Positions 20,609 through 33,096 of a DNA stretch of 64,000 bases are shown here, in pieces (the stretch's first letter is position 1; each line of letters begins with the position of its first letter). The notes beneath the pieces are model-generated. The model saw only the letters and a list, made by a program, of their open reading frames with translations. It did not search any database and was not told where the DNA came from. The translations under genes were made by a program, and so were the position numbers. This DNA comes from Acidocella sp. KAb 2-4 (lineage in GTDB: Bacteria; Pseudomonadota; Alphaproteobacteria; Acetobacterales; Acetobacteraceae): assembly GCF_020567705.1 (NCBI RefSeq), contig NZ_JAJDJU010000002.1:124001-188000 (forward strand), written 5' to 3'.

Positions 20609-21807
20609 GCGACGCCGCCCCCCCGGCGACCAAGACGGTCGAGTTCGACAGCCACACCATCAATTTCGGCCCGCAGCACCCGTCCGCGCACGGCGTGCTG
20701 CGTCTGATCCTGGAGATGGATGGCGAGGTGATCGAGCGCGCTGATCCGCATATCGGGCTGCTGCACCGCGGCACCGAGAAGCTGATCGAATATAAGAGCT
20801 ATCTGCAGGCGCTGCCCTATTTCGATCGGCTGGATTACGTCTCGCCGATGGGCTGCGAGCACGCCTTCGCCCTGGCGACCGAGAAGCTGCTCGGCATCGA
20901 GGCGCCGGAACGCGCGCAATGGATCCGCGTGATGTTCGCCGAGCTCACGCGCGTGCTGAACCATTTGCTCGCTGTCGCGCATTTCGCGCTCGATTGCGGC
21001 GCCATCACTCCCGGCTTGTGGGGCTATGAGGAGCGCGAGGAGCTGCTGAGCTTCTACGAAGCCGCCTCCGGCGCGCGCTTCCACGCCAATTATTTCCGCC
21101 CCGGCGGCGTCGCCAAGGATCTGCCGGACGGGCTGACCGACCAGATCGCCGCCTGGGCCGAGCGGTTTCCGAAATTCATCGATGATCTCGAAGAGCTGCT
21201 GAACGGCAACCGCATCTGGAAGCAGCGCGTCGTCGATATTGGCGTGATCTCGGCCGAGGACGCGCTGGCCTGGGGCTTCTCCGGTCCGTCGCTGCGCGGG
21301 TCCGGGGTGGCGTGGGATCTGCGCCGCGCGCAGCCCTACGACAAATATGCCGAGGTCGAGTTCGATGTCGCTGTCGGCCAGCATGGCGATTGCTATGACC
21401 GCTACCTCGTGCGCATGGCCGAGATGCGCGAGAGCGTGAAGATCGTGAAGCAGTGCTTGGCGAAGATGCCGGCCGGCCCGATCAAGGTGCAGGACAACAA
21501 GATCACCCCGCCCAAGCGCGCCGAGATGAAGCGCTCGATGGAGGCGCTGATCCATCACTTCAAGCTCTATACCGAGGGCTATCACGTGCCAGCGGGCAGC
21601 ACCTATACCGCCGTGGAGGCTCCCAAGGGTGAGTTCGGCGTGTATCTGGTGGCCGATGGCAGCAACCGCCCCTATCGCTGCAAGATCCGCCCGACCGGGT
21701 TTGCGCATCTACAGGCGGCGGAAAAGCTGACAAAGGGCCACATGTTGGCCGACATGGTGGCGATCCTCGGGTCGCTGGATATTGTGTTTGGTGAGATCGA
21801 CCGGTGA
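20605..21807 (+). CDS. nuoD: NADH-quinone oxidoreductase subunit D
   Basis: 49-kDa type subunit of 400 residues. With NuoB it forms the quinone-binding cavity. Family features: [18 protein letters not shown] near the N-terminus with the quinone-proximal histidine loop, [11 protein letters not shown], and the C-terminal [21 protein letters not shown] overlap with nuoC and GTGA overlap with nuoE show tight coupling. Confidence 0.97.
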   Translation: MSDAAPPATKTVEFDSHTINFGPQHPSAHGVLRLILEMDGEVIERADPHIGLLHRGTEKLIEYKSYLQALPYFDRLDYVSPMGCEHAFALATEKLLGIEAPERAQWIRVMFAELTRVLNHLLAVAHFALDCGAITPGLWGYEEREELLSFYEAASGARFHANYFRPGGVAKDLPDGLTDQIAAWAERFPKFIDDLEELLNGNRIWKQRVVDIGVISAEDALAWGFSGPSLRGSGVAWDLRRAQPYDKYAEVEFDVAVGQHGDCYDRYLVRMAEMRESVKIVKQCLAKMPAGPIKVQDNKITPPKRAEMKRSMEALIHHFKLYTEGYHVPAGSTYTAVEAPKGEFGVYLVADGSNRPYRCKIRPTGFAHLQAAEKLTKGHMLADMVAILGSLDIVFGEIDR

Positions 21808-22427
21808 ATACGCAGCCAGAGCCTCAGAGTTTCGCGTTTGACGAGATCGCCGAGCCGCTGGTGGCCGCGGCGATCGGCAAATATCCCGCGGGCAAGCAGA
21901 TGAGCGCGGTGAAGACGCTGCTCGACATCGCGCAGCGCCAGATGGGGCGCACCACCGGCTCCGCCTGGCTGCCCCGAGCGGCGATGGACAGCGTGGCCAA
22001 GCGCCTCGGCGTGCCGCCGATCCGCGTTTACGAAATCGCGACCTTCTACACGATGTTCAACACCAAGCCGGTGGGCAAATACCACCTGCAGGTATGCACC
22101 ACCACGCCGTGCTGGCTGCGTGGCTCCGATGACATCGTCGCCGCCTGCAAGCACGCGACGGGCATCGAGCATTTCGGCGCCAGCAGCGCGGATGGGGTGT
22201 TCACCCTGACCGAGGTGGAATGCCTTGGCGCCTGCGTGAACGCGCCGATTTTGCAGGTGAATGACGATTATTACGAGGATCTCGACGCGGCGCGCACCGA
22301 GGCGCTGCTGCAAGATCTCAAGGCTGGCAAGCCGCAGCCGCCGGCCGGGTCGCTGGGCGGGCGCGCTTCCTCGGCTCCCGCCTCCGGCCAGACCACGCTG
22401 CTGCCCGCCTCTGGTTCCGCGGAGTAA
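21804..22427 (+). CDS. nuoE: NADH-quinone oxidoreductase subunit E
   Basis: 24-kDa subunit of 207 residues holding the [2Fe-2S] cluster N1a. Ligand cysteines are in [10 protein letters not shown] and in [10 protein letters not shown]. It starts with a GTG that overlaps the nuoD stop. After the conserved domain there is a C-terminal tail of about 40 residues rich in Pro, Gly, Ala and Ser ([19 protein letters not shown]), which is not part of the core fold. Confidence 0.95.
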   Translation: MNTQPEPQSFAFDEIAEPLVAAAIGKYPAGKQMSAVKTLLDIAQRQMGRTTGSAWLPRAAMDSVAKRLGVPPIRVYEIATFYTMFNTKPVGKYHLQVCTTTPCWLRGSDDIVAACKHATGIEHFGASSADGVFTLTEVECLGACVNAPILQVNDDYYEDLDAARTEALLQDLKAGKPQPPAGSLGGRASSAPASGQTTLLPASGSAE

Positions 22428-22429
22428 CC

Positions 22430-23725
<1,296 letters not shown>

Positions 23726-23728
23726 GCC

Positions 23729-25783
23729 ATGGCAAAACTCACCATTGACGGTATCGAGGTCGAGGTTCCGAACGGCTCCTCGGTGATCCAGGCGGCCGAG
23801 GCCGCGGGGATCGAGATTCCGCGCTTCTGCTACCATGAGCGTCTCTCCGTGGCCGGCAATTGCCGCATGTGCCTGGTCGAGATCGAGAAGATGCCGCCGA
23901 AGCCGGTCGCCTCCTGCGGCATGCCGGTGGCCGATGGCATGGTTGTGCATACCGATACCGAGATGGTCCGCAAAGGCCGCCGCGGTGTGATGGAGTTCCT
24001 GCTCATCAACCACCCGCTCGATTGCCCGATCTGCGACCAGGGCGGCGAGTGCGACCTGCAGGACGAGGCGGTGAGCTACGGGCGCGATGCTTCGCGCTAC
24101 GCCGAACAGAAGCGCGCCGTGTCGCAGCCCGATTGGGGCCCGCTGGTGAAGACCACGATGACCCGCTGCATCCATTGCACACGCTGCGTGCGCTTCACCA
24201 CCGAGGTGGCGGGCGTGGCCGAAATTGGCGGCACGTATCGTGGCGAGAACACGCAGATCAGCACTTATGTCGAGAAGGCGCTGAGCTCCGAATTATCAGG
24301 CAATATCATCGATCTCTGCCCGGTCGGCGCGCTCACCTCCAAGCCCTATGCGTTCACCGCGCGCCCCTGGGAGCTGCGCAAGACCGACAGCGTGGACGTG
24401 CTGGACGCGCTGGGCACGAATATCCGCGTCGATGCGCGCGGGGCCGAGGTGCTGCGCATCCTGCCGCGTCTCAATGACGAGGTGAACGAGGAGTGGCTGG
24501 GCGACAAGTCCCGCTTCGCGGTGGACGGGCTGAAGCGCCGCCGCCTGGACCGCCCCTGGCTGCGCGAGAACGGCAAGCTGCGCGCCGCGAGCTGGGAGGA
24601 GGCGTTCGCCGCCATCGCCAGCCGCATCAAGGCCGCCGCGCCGGAGAAGATCGGCGCCATCGCGGGTGATCTGTGCGACGCCGAGAGCATGCTGGCGCTC
24701 AAGGAGTGCCTCACCGCGCTCGGCTCCGCCAATCTGGACTGCCGCCAGGATGGCGCCGTGTTCGACGCCTCCCGCCGGGCGTTCTATTTGTTCAACACCA
24801 CCATCGCCGGGATCGAGGAAGCCGATGCGCTGCTGATCATCGGCGGCAATCCGCGCCATGAGGCGCCGGTGCTCAACGCGCGCATCCGCAAGCGCTGGCT
24901 GGCGGGCGGGTTCGCCGCCGGGCTGGTGGGCGAGGCGGGCGAGCTGACTTATCCGGTGGAGCGCCTCGGTGCCGGGCCGGAGGCGCTGCGAGCGCTGGCC
25001 GATGGCACGCATCCCTTCGCCGAGGTGCTGAAGGCGGCGCAGCGGCCGATGATCATTCTCGGCGCGGCGGCGCTGGCCCGGCCGGATGGCGCGGCGCTGC
25101 ACGCCGCCGCCTGGAAGCTGGCCGCGCAATACAACGCGCTACGGGCTGATTGGCACGGATTCAACGTGCTGCACCACGCCGCGGCGCGGGTCGGCGGGCT
25201 CGATCTCGGCTTCCTGCCGGGGGCGGGCGGCAAATCCACCACGGCCATGCTGAATGGCGGCGTGGACGTGCTTTGGCTGCTCGGCGCGGATGAGCTGGAC
25301 ATCAAGGCCATCGGCGCGAACACCTTCGTCATCTATCAGGGCCATCACGGCGATGCCGGGGCGGCGCGGGCGGATGTGATCCTGCCCGGCGCGGCCTACA
25401 CCGAGAAGCACGGCACTTATGTGAACACCGAGGGCCGCGTGCAGCAGGGCTTCGCCGCCGTGCTGCCGCCCGGCGACGCGCGCGAGGATTGGACCATCAT
25501 CCGCGCGCTCAGCGCTTATCTCGGCCATGCGCTGCCCTATGACACGCTGGAGCAGCTGCGCACGCATCTGGCGGCCAGCTATCCGGTGTTCGGCCAGCCC
25601 TTTGCGCGCCTCGCCGGCAACGACGCCACCGCCCCCGCGGGCGATGGCGCCGCGCTCGCCGCCGCGCCGCTCAAGCCGGTCTACGCCAATTACTACCAGA
25701 CCGACGTTATCAGCCGCGCCAGCCCGACCATGGCGGCTTGCGTGGCGGCTCACTCCCCCGCCCAAGCGGAGGCCGCGGAATGA
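23729..25783 (+). CDS. nuoG: NADH-quinone oxidoreductase subunit G
   Basis: 75-kDa Fe-S subunit of 684 residues. The N-terminal ferredoxin-like domain binds [2Fe-2S] ([19 protein letters not shown]) and is followed by the His/Cys cluster motif ([17 protein letters not shown]) and a [4Fe-4S] motif ([16 protein letters not shown]). The long C-terminal molybdopterin-oxidoreductase-like domain is degenerate, as usual for NuoG. The 3' end overlaps nuoH by 4 bp. Confidence 0.96.
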   Translation: MAKLTIDGIEVEVPNGSSVIQAAEAAGIEIPRFCYHERLSVAGNCRMCLVEIEKMPPKPVASCGMPVADGMVVHTDTEMVRKGRRGVMEFLLINHPLDCPICDQGGECDLQDEAVSYGRDASRYAEQKRAVSQPDWGPLVKTTMTRCIHCTRCVRFTTEVAGVAEIGGTYRGENTQISTYVEKALSSELSGNIIDLCPVGALTSKPYAFTARPWELRKTDSVDVLDALGTNIRVDARGAEVLRILPRLNDEVNEEWLGDKSRFAVDGLKRRRLDRPWLRENGKLRAASWEEAFAAIASRIKAAAPEKIGAIAGDLCDAESMLALKECLTALGSANLDCRQDGAVFDASRRAFYLFNTTIAGIEEADALLIIGGNPRHEAPVLNARIRKRWLAGGFAAGLVGEAGELTYPVERLGAGPEALRALADGTHPFAEVLKAAQRPMIILGAAALARPDGAALHAAAWKLAAQYNALRADWHGFNVLHHAAARVGGLDLGFLPGAGGKSTTAMLNGGVDVLWLLGADELDIKAIGANTFVIYQGHHGDAGAARADVILPGAAYTEKHGTYVNTEGRVQQGFAAVLPPGDAREDWTIIRALSAYLGHALPYDTLEQLRTHLAASYPVFGQPFARLAGNDATAPAGDGAALAAAPLKPVYANYYQTDVISRASPTMAACVAAHSPAQAEAAE

Positions 25784-26793
25784 TCGCGACATTGCAAGCC
25801 TTTTTCCAGACCGATCTGGGGATCGTGGTGCTGACGCTGCTCGAGGCGCTGGCACTGCTGGTGCCGCTGCTGATCGGCGTGGCCTATCTCACTTGGTTCG
25901 AGCGCAAGGTGATGGGTGCGATCCAGCTCCGCAAGGGGCCGAACGTGGTCGGGCCGTTCGGCTTGGCGCAGCCTTTCGCCGACGCGATCAAGATGCTGTT
26001 CAAGGAGACGATCACCCCCACCGGCGCCGACCGCGTGCTGTTCACGCTGGCGCCGATGCTCACCTTCGGCCTCGCCATCGTCGCCTGGGCGGTGATCCCG
26101 GTGAATAATCATTGGGGCATCGCCAACATCAATGTCGGCATCCTGTATCTGTTCGCGGTGTCCTCGCTCGGCGTGTATGGCATCATCATCGCGGGCTGGG
26201 CCTCCAACTCCAAATACGCCTTCCTCGGCGCGCTGCGCTCGGCGGCGCAGATGGTCTCCTACGAAGTCTCGATGGGCTTTGTCATCGTCACCGTGCTGGT
26301 TTGCGTGGGCAGCCTGAACCTCAACGACATCGTGCTCGCGCAGCGCCATATCTGGTTCGCCATCCCGCTCTTCCCGCTGTTCGTCATCTTCTTCATCTCC
26401 GGCCTCGCCGAGACCAACCGCGCGCCGTTCGACCTCGCGGAGGGCGAGTCGGAGATCGTCGCCGGGTTCTTCGTGGAATACAGCGCCATGTCCTTCGCGC
26501 TGTTCTTCCTGGGTGAATACGCCAACATGATCCTGATCAGCGCCATGACCACGGTGCTGTTCCTGGGCGGCTGGCTGTCGCCCGTGCCGTTCCTGCCGGG
26601 CGGCGTGCTGTGGTTCCTGCTCAAGGTGCTGCTCTGCCTGTTCGTGTTCGTGTGGGTGCGCGCCACGCTGCCGCGCCTGCGCTACGACCAACTCATGGCC
26701 CTGGGCTGGAAAGTGTTTCTGCCGATCACGCTGGTCTACCTCGTCGCGGTGGCCGGGGTGCTGGAATATCTCGGATGGTTGCCCAATGCTTGA
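25780..26793 (+). CDS. nuoH: NADH-quinone oxidoreductase subunit H
   Basis: ND1-type membrane subunit of 337 residues with eight or so transmembrane helices. It forms the entrance of the quinone chamber and the link to the proton pumps. Conserved segments seen: [21 protein letters not shown] and [21 protein letters not shown] with its charged loop. The ATG at 25780 overlaps the nuoG stop. Confidence 0.97.
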   Translation: MIATLQAFFQTDLGIVVLTLLEALALLVPLLIGVAYLTWFERKVMGAIQLRKGPNVVGPFGLAQPFADAIKMLFKETITPTGADRVLFTLAPMLTFGLAIVAWAVIPVNNHWGIANINVGILYLFAVSSLGVYGIIIAGWASNSKYAFLGALRSAAQMVSYEVSMGFVIVTVLVCVGSLNLNDIVLAQRHIWFAIPLFPLFVIFFISGLAETNRAPFDLAEGESEIVAGFFVEYSAMSFALFFLGEYANMILISAMTTVLFLGGWLSPVPFLPGGVLWFLLKVLLCLFVFVWVRATLPRLRYDQLMALGWKVFLPITLVYLVAVAGVLEYLGWLPNA

Positions 26794-26802
26794 GGTTGTG
26801 AA

Positions 26803-27291
26803 ATGAACCGTCTCGGCCGGATGGCATGGAGCCTGGTGCTGTGGGAGATCCTCGATGGGCTCGCCCTCACGCTGCGGCATTTTTTCAAACCCAAGGCGAC
26901 GCTGAACTACCCGTTCGAGAAGAACCGGATCAGCCCGCGCTTTAAGGGTGAGCACGCACTGCGCCGCTACCCGAATGGCGAGGAGCGCTGCATCGCCTGC
27001 AAGCTGTGCGAGGCGGTGTGCCCCGCCCAGGCGATCACGATCGAGGCCGAGCCGCGCGAGGATGGCTCGCGCCGCACCACGCGCTACGACATCGACATGA
27101 CGAAGTGCATCTATTGCGGGTTGTGCGAGGAAGCCTGCCCGGTGGATGCCATCGTCGAAGGCCCGAATTTCGAGTTCGCCACCGAGACGCGCGAGGAGCT
27201 GCTCTACAACAAGGCGAAGCTGCTGGATAATGGCGACCGCTGGGAAGCCGAGATCGCCAAGCGGCTCGAACTCGACGCCCCTTACCGGTGA
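26803..27291 (+). CDS. nuoI: NADH-quinone oxidoreductase subunit I
   Basis: 23-kDa ferredoxin-type subunit of 162 residues with two [4Fe-4S] clusters, N6a and N6b. Both motifs are complete: [12 protein letters not shown] and [12 protein letters not shown]. The N-terminal [18 protein letters not shown] segment is typical of alphaproteobacterial and mitochondrial homologues. Confidence 0.97.
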   Translation: MNRLGRMAWSLVLWEILDGLALTLRHFFKPKATLNYPFEKNRISPRFKGEHALRRYPNGEERCIACKLCEAVCPAQAITIEAEPREDGSRRTTRYDIDMTKCIYCGLCEEACPVDAIVEGPNFEFATETREELLYNKAKLLDNGDRWEAEIAKRLELDAPYR

Positions 27292-27299
27292 GCCCCGCC

Positions 27300-27935
27300 A
27301 TGATCGTAAATCTCGCCTTTTACTTCTTCTCCTTCATCCTGCTGGCCTCGGCGGTGATGGTGGTGACGAGCCGCAACCCCGTGCACGCGGTGCTGTTCCT
27401 GATCCTGGCCTTCGTCAACGCCGCGGTGCTGTTCCTGCTGGCGGGGGCGGAGTTCCTCGCCTTCATCCTGGCCATTGTCTATGTCGGCGCCGTCGCGGTG
27501 CTGTTCCTGTTCGTGGTGATGATGCTAGATGTGGATTTCGCCGCGCTCAAGGAGGGCTTCCAGCGCTACGCGCCGGTGGGCGCGCTGGTGGCGCTGGTGC
27601 TGTTTGGCGAGCTATTCCTGGTCGTCTCCGGCTGGAGCACGCTGGCCGGGGCGCCGGCGGCGCGGCTCTACCCGACGCCGGATAACCTCACCAACACCGC
27701 CGCGCTCGGCAATCTGATTTACACCAGCTACCTGCCGTTGTTTCAGCTTTCCGGCATGGTGCTGCTGGTGGCGATGATCGGCGCCATCGTGCTCACCCAT
27801 CGCGACCGCAAGCGCTCGCTGCACCAGAAGCTCAGCGCGCAGCACGCCCGCACGCCGGAGCAGACGCTGCGCCTGGTGCGCCCCGAGCTTGGAGCCGGGG
27901 TGAGCGTGCCCGCGTCAGAGAAGGAGGCCACCTGA
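27300..27935 (+). CDS. nuoJ: NADH-quinone oxidoreductase subunit J
   Basis: ND6-type membrane subunit of 211 residues with five predicted helices; the third carries the [22 protein letters not shown] pi-bulge region involved in coupling. The ATG at 27300 ([14 protein letters not shown]) is preferred, although a GTG at 27288 overlapping the nuoI stop is a possible alternative that would add four residues. Confidence 0.94.
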   Translation: MIVNLAFYFFSFILLASAVMVVTSRNPVHAVLFLILAFVNAAVLFLLAGAEFLAFILAIVYVGAVAVLFLFVVMMLDVDFAALKEGFQRYAPVGALVALVLFGELFLVVSGWSTLAGAPAARLYPTPDNLTNTAALGNLIYTSYLPLFQLSGMVLLVAMIGAIVLTHRDRKRSLHQKLSAQHARTPEQTLRLVRPELGAGVSVPASEKEAT

Positions 27936-27936
27936 G

Positions 27937-28245
27937 ATGCCCGTATCCTTGTCGCATTTTCTCGTGGTGGCCGGGCTGCTGCTGGTCATCGGCGTGTTCG
28001 GTATCTTCATGAACCGCAAGAACATCATCGTCATCATGATGTCGATCGAGCTGGTTCTGCTCGCCGCCAATCTCAATTTCGTGGCGTTCTCGGGCGCGCT
28101 GCACGACATGGTGGGGCAGGTCTTCACCATGTTCGTGCTCACCGTCGCCGCGGCGGAATCCGCCATCGGCCTCGCCATTCTCGTCATCTACTTCCGTAAT
28201 CGCGGCTCGATCGAGGTCGAGGACGTGACCATGATGAGGGGTTGA
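27937..28245 (+). CDS. nuoK: NADH-quinone oxidoreductase subunit K
   Basis: ND4L-type membrane subunit of 102 residues with three helices. The membrane glutamates of the proton path are visible in [18 protein letters not shown] and [14 protein letters not shown]. It starts 1 bp after the nuoJ stop behind an AAGGAGG at 27920-27926. Confidence 0.96.
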   Translation: MPVSLSHFLVVAGLLLVIGVFGIFMNRKNIIVIMMSIELVLLAANLNFVAFSGALHDMVGQVFTMFVLTVAAAESAIGLAILVIYFRNRGSIEVEDVTMMRG

Positions 28246-28246
28246 T

Positions 28247-30157
28247 ATGTACACGCTGATCGCCGTTCTCGCGCCGCTCGTCGGCTCGCTCATCGCGGGT
28301 GTCGCGCGCCCCGTCATCGGCCGCCATGCCGCCATCGCCGGTAGCATCGTCTTCATGCTCGTCAGCGCCGGGGCGGGCATTCTCGCCCAGCTCGGCGGGG
28401 TGCAGGCGCCGCTGCATATCGCCAGCTGGATCTCGGTCGGCAGCTTCACGCCGGACTGGACGTTGCGCCAGGACGAGCTGAGCCTCGCCATGGTGGCGAT
28501 GGTCAGCCTCGTCTCCATGCTGATCCATGTCTACAGCATCGGCTACATGGCGCATGACAAAACCGCGCCGCGCTTCTTCGCCTATATGTCGCTGTTCACC
28601 TTCGCCATGCTGGCGCTGGTCACCGCCAACAACCTGTTGCAGCTTTTCTTCGGCTGGGAGGGCGTGGGCCTCGTCTCCTACCTGCTGATCAATTACTGGT
28701 ATGAGCGCCCGGCCGCCAACGCCGCCGCGATCAAGGCGTTCATCGTCAACCGTGTGGGCGATCTCGCCTTCGCCGTCGGCATAGCGCTCACCTATTTCGT
28801 GTTCGGCAGCATCTCGTTCGACCAGATCTTCGCCAATGTCGCGGCGCAGGCGGCGAATGGCTACACGCTGTTCGGCACCCAGTTCCCGGTGCTCGAGGTC
28901 ATCGCCATCCTGCTGTTCATCGGCGCGATGGGTAAGTCGGCGCAGCTCTTCCTGCACACCTGGCTGCCGGACGCGATGGAAGGCCCGACGCCGATCTCCG
29001 CGTTGATCCATGCCGCCACCATGGTCGCGGCGGGCGTGTTCATGGTCGTGCGCATGTCGCCGGTGATCAACGCCGCCCCGGTGGCGATGGAGGTGATCAC
29101 CGTGATCGGCGGCACCACCGCGTTCTTCGCGGGCACGGTCGGCTGCGTGCAGAACGATATCAAGCGCATCATCGCCTATTCCACCTGCTCGCAGCTCGGC
29201 TACATGTTCCTGGCCGCGGGCGTGGGCGCTTATCCGGTGGCGATGTTCCATCTCATCAACCACGCCTTCTTCAAGGCGCTGCTGTTCCTGGCGGCGGGCT
29301 CGGTGATCCACGCGATGTCGGACGAGCAGGATATCCGCCTGATGGGCGGGCTGGCGCGCAAGCTGCCGGTCACCTGGCTGATGATGCTGTTTGGCTCGCT
29401 GGCCCTGGCTGGCATCCCACCCTTCTCCGGGTATTACTCCAAGGACGCGATCCTGGGCGCGGCGTTTTTGGCGCATACCCCGGTGGCGCTGTATGGCTGG
29501 GGGCTGGGCGTGTTCACCGCGCTGCTCACCGCGTTTTACACCGCGCGCGTATTCCTGCTCACCTTCCACGGCCAGTGCCGCGCGCCCAAGCATGTGCAGG
29601 AGCATGTGCATGAGAGCCCGCTGGTGATGCTGGTGCCGCTGCTGGTGCTGGGGGCGGGTGCGCTGGGCAGCGGCTATCTGCTGCGCGACAATTTCATTGG
29701 CGCGAATTTTGCCCAGTTCTGGGGCCCGAGCATCAACGTCGCCGCGAATTCGCCGATGGGCGCGCTGGACGCAGTTCCTTCCTGGGTCGCCATGGCGCCG
29801 CTCGCCGCGGGCATTATCGGCATCGCCATCGCCATCACCTTCTATGTGCTGGCCCCGGCGCTGCCGGCGGCGCTGTCGCAGCAATTCGGCGGCCTGTACC
29901 GCTTTCTGCTGAACAAATGGTATTTCGATGAGCTGTATGACTGGCTGCTGGTCCGCCCGGCGCTGCGCTTGGCCAAATTCGCCTGGCGCTTTGGCGACGA
30001 GCAGGTGATCGACGGCGTGCCCAACGGCCTCGCCACCCTCACCACCGATGCCTCGACGCAGACGGTCAAGCTGCAAACCGGCTCGATCGCGCTGTACGCC
30101 TTCATCATGCTGATCGGCCTGCTCGGCTTCCTCAGCCTCTTTCTCTGGGTCCGGTAA
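28247..30157 (+). CDS. nuoL: NADH-quinone oxidoreductase subunit L
   Basis: ND5-type antiporter-like proton-pumping subunit of 636 residues, the most distal pump, with the C-terminal lateral helix expected for this length. Key segments: FFGWEGVGLVSYLLINYWYERP with the essential Glu, GKSAQLFLHTWLPDAMEGPTPISALIHAATMV with Lys and His, and IKRIIAYSTCSQLGYM. It starts 1 bp after nuoK. Confidence 0.97.
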   Translation: MYTLIAVLAPLVGSLIAGVARPVIGRHAAIAGSIVFMLVSAGAGILAQLGGVQAPLHIASWISVGSFTPDWTLRQDELSLAMVAMVSLVSMLIHVYSIGYMAHDKTAPRFFAYMSLFTFAMLALVTANNLLQLFFGWEGVGLVSYLLINYWYERPAANAAAIKAFIVNRVGDLAFAVGIALTYFVFGSISFDQIFANVAAQAANGYTLFGTQFPVLEVIAILLFIGAMGKSAQLFLHTWLPDAMEGPTPISALIHAATMVAAGVFMVVRMSPVINAAPVAMEVITVIGGTTAFFAGTVGCVQNDIKRIIAYSTCSQLGYMFLAAGVGAYPVAMFHLINHAFFKALLFLAAGSVIHAMSDEQDIRLMGGLARKLPVTWLMMLFGSLALAGIPPFSGYYSKDAILGAAFLAHTPVALYGWGLGVFTALLTAFYTARVFLLTFHGQCRAPKHVQEHVHESPLVMLVPLLVLGAGALGSGYLLRDNFIGANFAQFWGPSINVAANSPMGALDAVPSWVAMAPLAAGIIGIAIAITFYVLAPALPAALSQQFGGLYRFLLNKWYFDELYDWLLVRPALRLAKFAWRFGDEQVIDGVPNGLATLTTDASTQTVKLQTGSIALYAFIMLIGLLGFLSLFLWVR

Positions 30158-30160
30158 ACC

Positions 30161-31681
30161 ATGAACCAGGCAGGTTTTCCCATCCTCTCGCTCCTCACCT
30201 ATCTGCCGCTGCTCGGCGTGGCCTATATCGCCACGCTGCGCGGCGCCGAGGAGGCGGTGGCCCGCCAGGCCCGTCAGGGCGCGCTCGCCATCTCGCTGCT
30301 GACCCTGGCGCTGGGCGTGTATCTGTGGACGCAATTCGACCCCGGCCAGGCCGGTTACCAGTTCGTTGAGAGCGCGGCCTGGTTCCCAGGGCTCGACATC
30401 CAGTACCGCATGGGTGTGGACGGCATCAGCCTGTTCCTCATCCTGCTGACCCTGGTGCTTACCCCCATCGCTATCCTGTCCAGCGCCAGCATCACCAGGC
30501 GCGGGCGCTCCTTCTTCGCGGCGCTGCTGCTGCTGGAGACGATGACCACCGGCATGTTCGCCGCGGCTGATTTCCTGCTGTTCTACGTGTTCTTCGAGGC
30601 CGTGCTGCTGCCGATGTATCTCATCATCGGTGTCTGGGGCGGGGAGAAGCGCATCTACGCGGCGGTGAAGTTCTTCATCTTCACCCTGGCCGGCTCGCTG
30701 TTCATGCTGCTGGCGCTGATCTGGCTGTGGCACCATGCCGGCACCACCGATATCGTCACCCTGCTGCACACGCCCATCCCGGCCGCCGCGCAGCTTTGGC
30801 TGTTTGCCGCCTTTCTCGCTTCCTTTGGCGTGAAGGCCGCGGTGTGGCCCCTGCATACCTGGCTGCCGGACGCTTATGGCGAGGCGCCTGTGCCGGGCAC
30901 GATCATGCTCGCCGCCGTGCTTTCCAAGATGGGCGCTTACGGCTTCCTGCGCTTCGCCGTGCCGATGCTGCCCCAGGCCAGCGCCGCCGCCGAGCCGCTG
31001 ATGTTCACCCTCGGCGTGGTCGCGGTCATCTACATCTCCTTCGTCGCCCTGGCGCAGACCGACATGAAGCGCCTGATCGCCTATTCCTCGGTGGCGCATA
31101 TGGGCGTCATCATCATCGGCATCTTCACCTTCACGGTGGAGGGCGTCGAGGGCGCGCTGTTCCAGATGCTCTCCCATGGCGTGGTCATCGCTGGGCTGTT
31201 CGTCTGCACCGGGGTGCTGCTGGCGCGCGGCGAGGGGCTGGCGCTGTCGCGTCTTGGCGGCTTGGCCGTGGGCATGCCCGCTTATGCGGCGCTGCTGATG
31301 CTGTTCTCGCTGGCCAATATGGGCCTGCCCGGCACTTCCGGCTTCATCGGTGAAATCCTGGTCATCGTCGGCGCGCTGAAGGTGAATTTCTGGGTGTCGC
31401 TGCTCGGCGGCGCCGGCATGATCCTGGGCGCGGCGTATATGCTGGTGCTGGTCCGCGCCGTGCTGTTCGACAAATTCACCCGCCCCGAGCTGGCGCAGGT
31501 GAGCGACCTGAACGCGCGCGAATACGCCATGCTGCTGCCGCTGGCGGCGCTGGTGCTGTGGCTGGGCATCTACCCCAGCAGCTTCACGCATATGTTCGAC
31601 GCCTCGGTTGCCTCGCTGGTGCAGGCGCATACCGCGGCGCTTTCCTCCCACACGGCCCTGGCCATGGTGACGCAGAAATGA
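30161..31681 (+). CDS. nuoM: NADH-quinone oxidoreductase subunit M
   Basis: ND4-type proton-pumping subunit of 506 residues. Conserved elements: FYVFFEAVLLPMYLIIGVWGG with the essential Glu, VKAAVWPLHTWLPDAYGEAP with Lys, and DMKRLIAYSSVAHMGVII. It overlaps nuoN by 4 bp (ATGA). Confidence 0.97.
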   Translation: MNQAGFPILSLLTYLPLLGVAYIATLRGAEEAVARQARQGALAISLLTLALGVYLWTQFDPGQAGYQFVESAAWFPGLDIQYRMGVDGISLFLILLTLVLTPIAILSSASITRRGRSFFAALLLLETMTTGMFAAADFLLFYVFFEAVLLPMYLIIGVWGGEKRIYAAVKFFIFTLAGSLFMLLALIWLWHHAGTTDIVTLLHTPIPAAAQLWLFAAFLASFGVKAAVWPLHTWLPDAYGEAPVPGTIMLAAVLSKMGAYGFLRFAVPMLPQASAAAEPLMFTLGVVAVIYISFVALAQTDMKRLIAYSSVAHMGVIIIGIFTFTVEGVEGALFQMLSHGVVIAGLFVCTGVLLARGEGLALSRLGGLAVGMPAYAALLMLFSLANMGLPGTSGFIGEILVIVGALKVNFWVSLLGGAGMILGAAYMLVLVRAVLFDKFTRPELAQVSDLNAREYAMLLPLAALVLWLGIYPSSFTHMFDASVASLVQAHTAALSSHTALAMVTQK

Positions 31682-33096
31682 CCTCCTTGCTCCCCATCCT
31701 CCCCGCCCTGCTGCTCGGCCTTGGCGCCATGGCGCTGCTGATCGTCGGCGTGCTCGCTAAGCCCGAGCCCGCCGGATTCACCACCTGGGGGGCGATCGTG
31801 CTGCTGGTCGCGGCGGCGCTGGTCTCCTGTGCCGCGCCGGATACGCTGCTGTTCCACGGCTTGCTGAAGACCAGCCTGTTCACCCGCTTCGCCGACGCGC
31901 TCGTCTACACGGCGGCGGTGGCGGCGCTGTTGCTGGCGCTCGATTATAACCGCAAGGAGGGCATCGCCCGGTTCGAATATCCGATCCTGGTGCTGCTCGG
32001 CGTGCTCGGCATGGTGGTGATGATCTCCGCCGCCGATCTGATGACGCTCTATATCGGGTTCGAGCTGCAATCCCTGGCGCTGTACATCGCCGCCGCCCTG
32101 GCGCGTGACTCGGTGCGCTCGACCGAGGCCGGACTGAAATATTTCGTGCTCGGCGCGCTCGCCTCCGGCCTGCTGGTTTACGGCATCTCGCTGGTTTACG
32201 GCTTCACCGGCACAACCAGCTTCGCCGCGCTCGCCGGCCTGCTGGGCGCCAATATCGGCTATGGCGCCGTCATCGGGCTGGTGTTCGTGATCGTCGGCCT
32301 GGCCTTCAAGATTTCCGCCGCGCCGTTCCATATGTGGACGCCGGATGTCTATGAGGGCGCGCCCACCTCCGTCACCGCGCTGTTCGGCACCGCGCCCAAG
32401 GCCGCGGCGATGGCGCTGTTCCTCTCGGTGATGACCGGGCCGTTCGGGCATTTGCTGGCGCAGTGGCAGATGATCATCGAGATCCTCGCCATCATCTCCA
32501 TGGCGCTCGGCGCGCTGGCCGCCATCGGGCAGACTAACATCAAGCGCCTGATGGCCTATTCCTCGATCGGCCATATGGGTTACGCGCTGATGGGCCTCGC
32601 CGCGGGCACCGAGGCGGGCATTCAGGCCACGCTGATCTATGTCGCCATCTATGTGGTGATGTCCTTCGGCGCCTTCGCCTGCATCATCGCCATGCGCCGC
32701 CGGGGCCAGGCCGTGGAGAAAATCTCCGATCTCGCCGGGCTGGCCGCGCAGCGCCCGGGCTTCGCCTTCGCCATGGCGCTGTTCATGTGGGCGATGGCGG
32801 GCATCCCGCCGCTCTCGGGCTTCTTCGGCAAGCTGTATGTGTTCTCCGCGGCGCTCAATGCGGGTCTCGTTACGCTCGTCATCATCGGCATCATCACCAG
32901 CGTGATCAGCGCCTTCTACTATCTGCGTGTGATTAAGGTGATGTATTTCGACGCCGGCGCGCCCGATTTCGACGCCGTCCCCGCCAGCGTGAATTTTGTG
33001 ATGGCGGTCGGCGCGGCGGTTACGGCGCTGTTCATCCTGCTGCCCGCGCCGCTGATCACGGCGGCCAGCGCGGCGGCCAAGGCCCTGATGGGTTGA
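31678..33096 (+). CDS. nuoN: NADH-quinone oxidoreductase subunit N
   Basis: ND2-type proton-pumping subunit of 472 residues with about 14 helices. Conserved elements: MTLYIGFELQSLALYIAAAL with the essential Glu, FKISAAPFHMWTPDVYEGAP and IKRLMAYSSIGHMGYALMG. The ATG at 31678 is inside the nuoM stop. The next gene, birA, starts inside its stop (TTGA), so the operon continues past complex I. Confidence 0.97.
   Translation: MTSLLPILPALLLGLGAMALLIVGVLAKPEPAGFTTWGAIVLLVAAALVSCAAPDTLLFHGLLKTSLFTRFADALVYTAAVAALLLALDYNRKEGIARFEYPILVLLGVLGMVVMISAADLMTLYIGFELQSLALYIAAALARDSVRSTEAGLKYFVLGALASGLLVYGISLVYGFTGTTSFAALAGLLGANIGYGAVIGLVFVIVGLAFKISAAPFHMWTPDVYEGAPTSVTALFGTAPKAAAMALFLSVMTGPFGHLLAQWQMIIEILAIISMALGALAAIGQTNIKRLMAYSSIGHMGYALMGLAAGTEAGIQATLIYVAIYVVMSFGAFACIIAMRRRGQAVEKISDLAGLAAQRPGFAFAMALFMWAMAGIPPLSGFFGKLYVFSAALNAGLVTLVIIGIITSVISAFYYLRVIKVMYFDAGAPDFDAVPASVNFVMAVGAAVTALFILLPAPLITAASAAAKALMG

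Noticed and set aside
28184-31651. Open minus-strand frame of more than 1150 codons across nuoL and nuoM
   Set aside because: It is antisense to two clear complex I genes; its translation is a His/Gln/Arg/Glu-rich mixture without recognisable domains, as expected for the complement of GC-rich membrane-protein genes.
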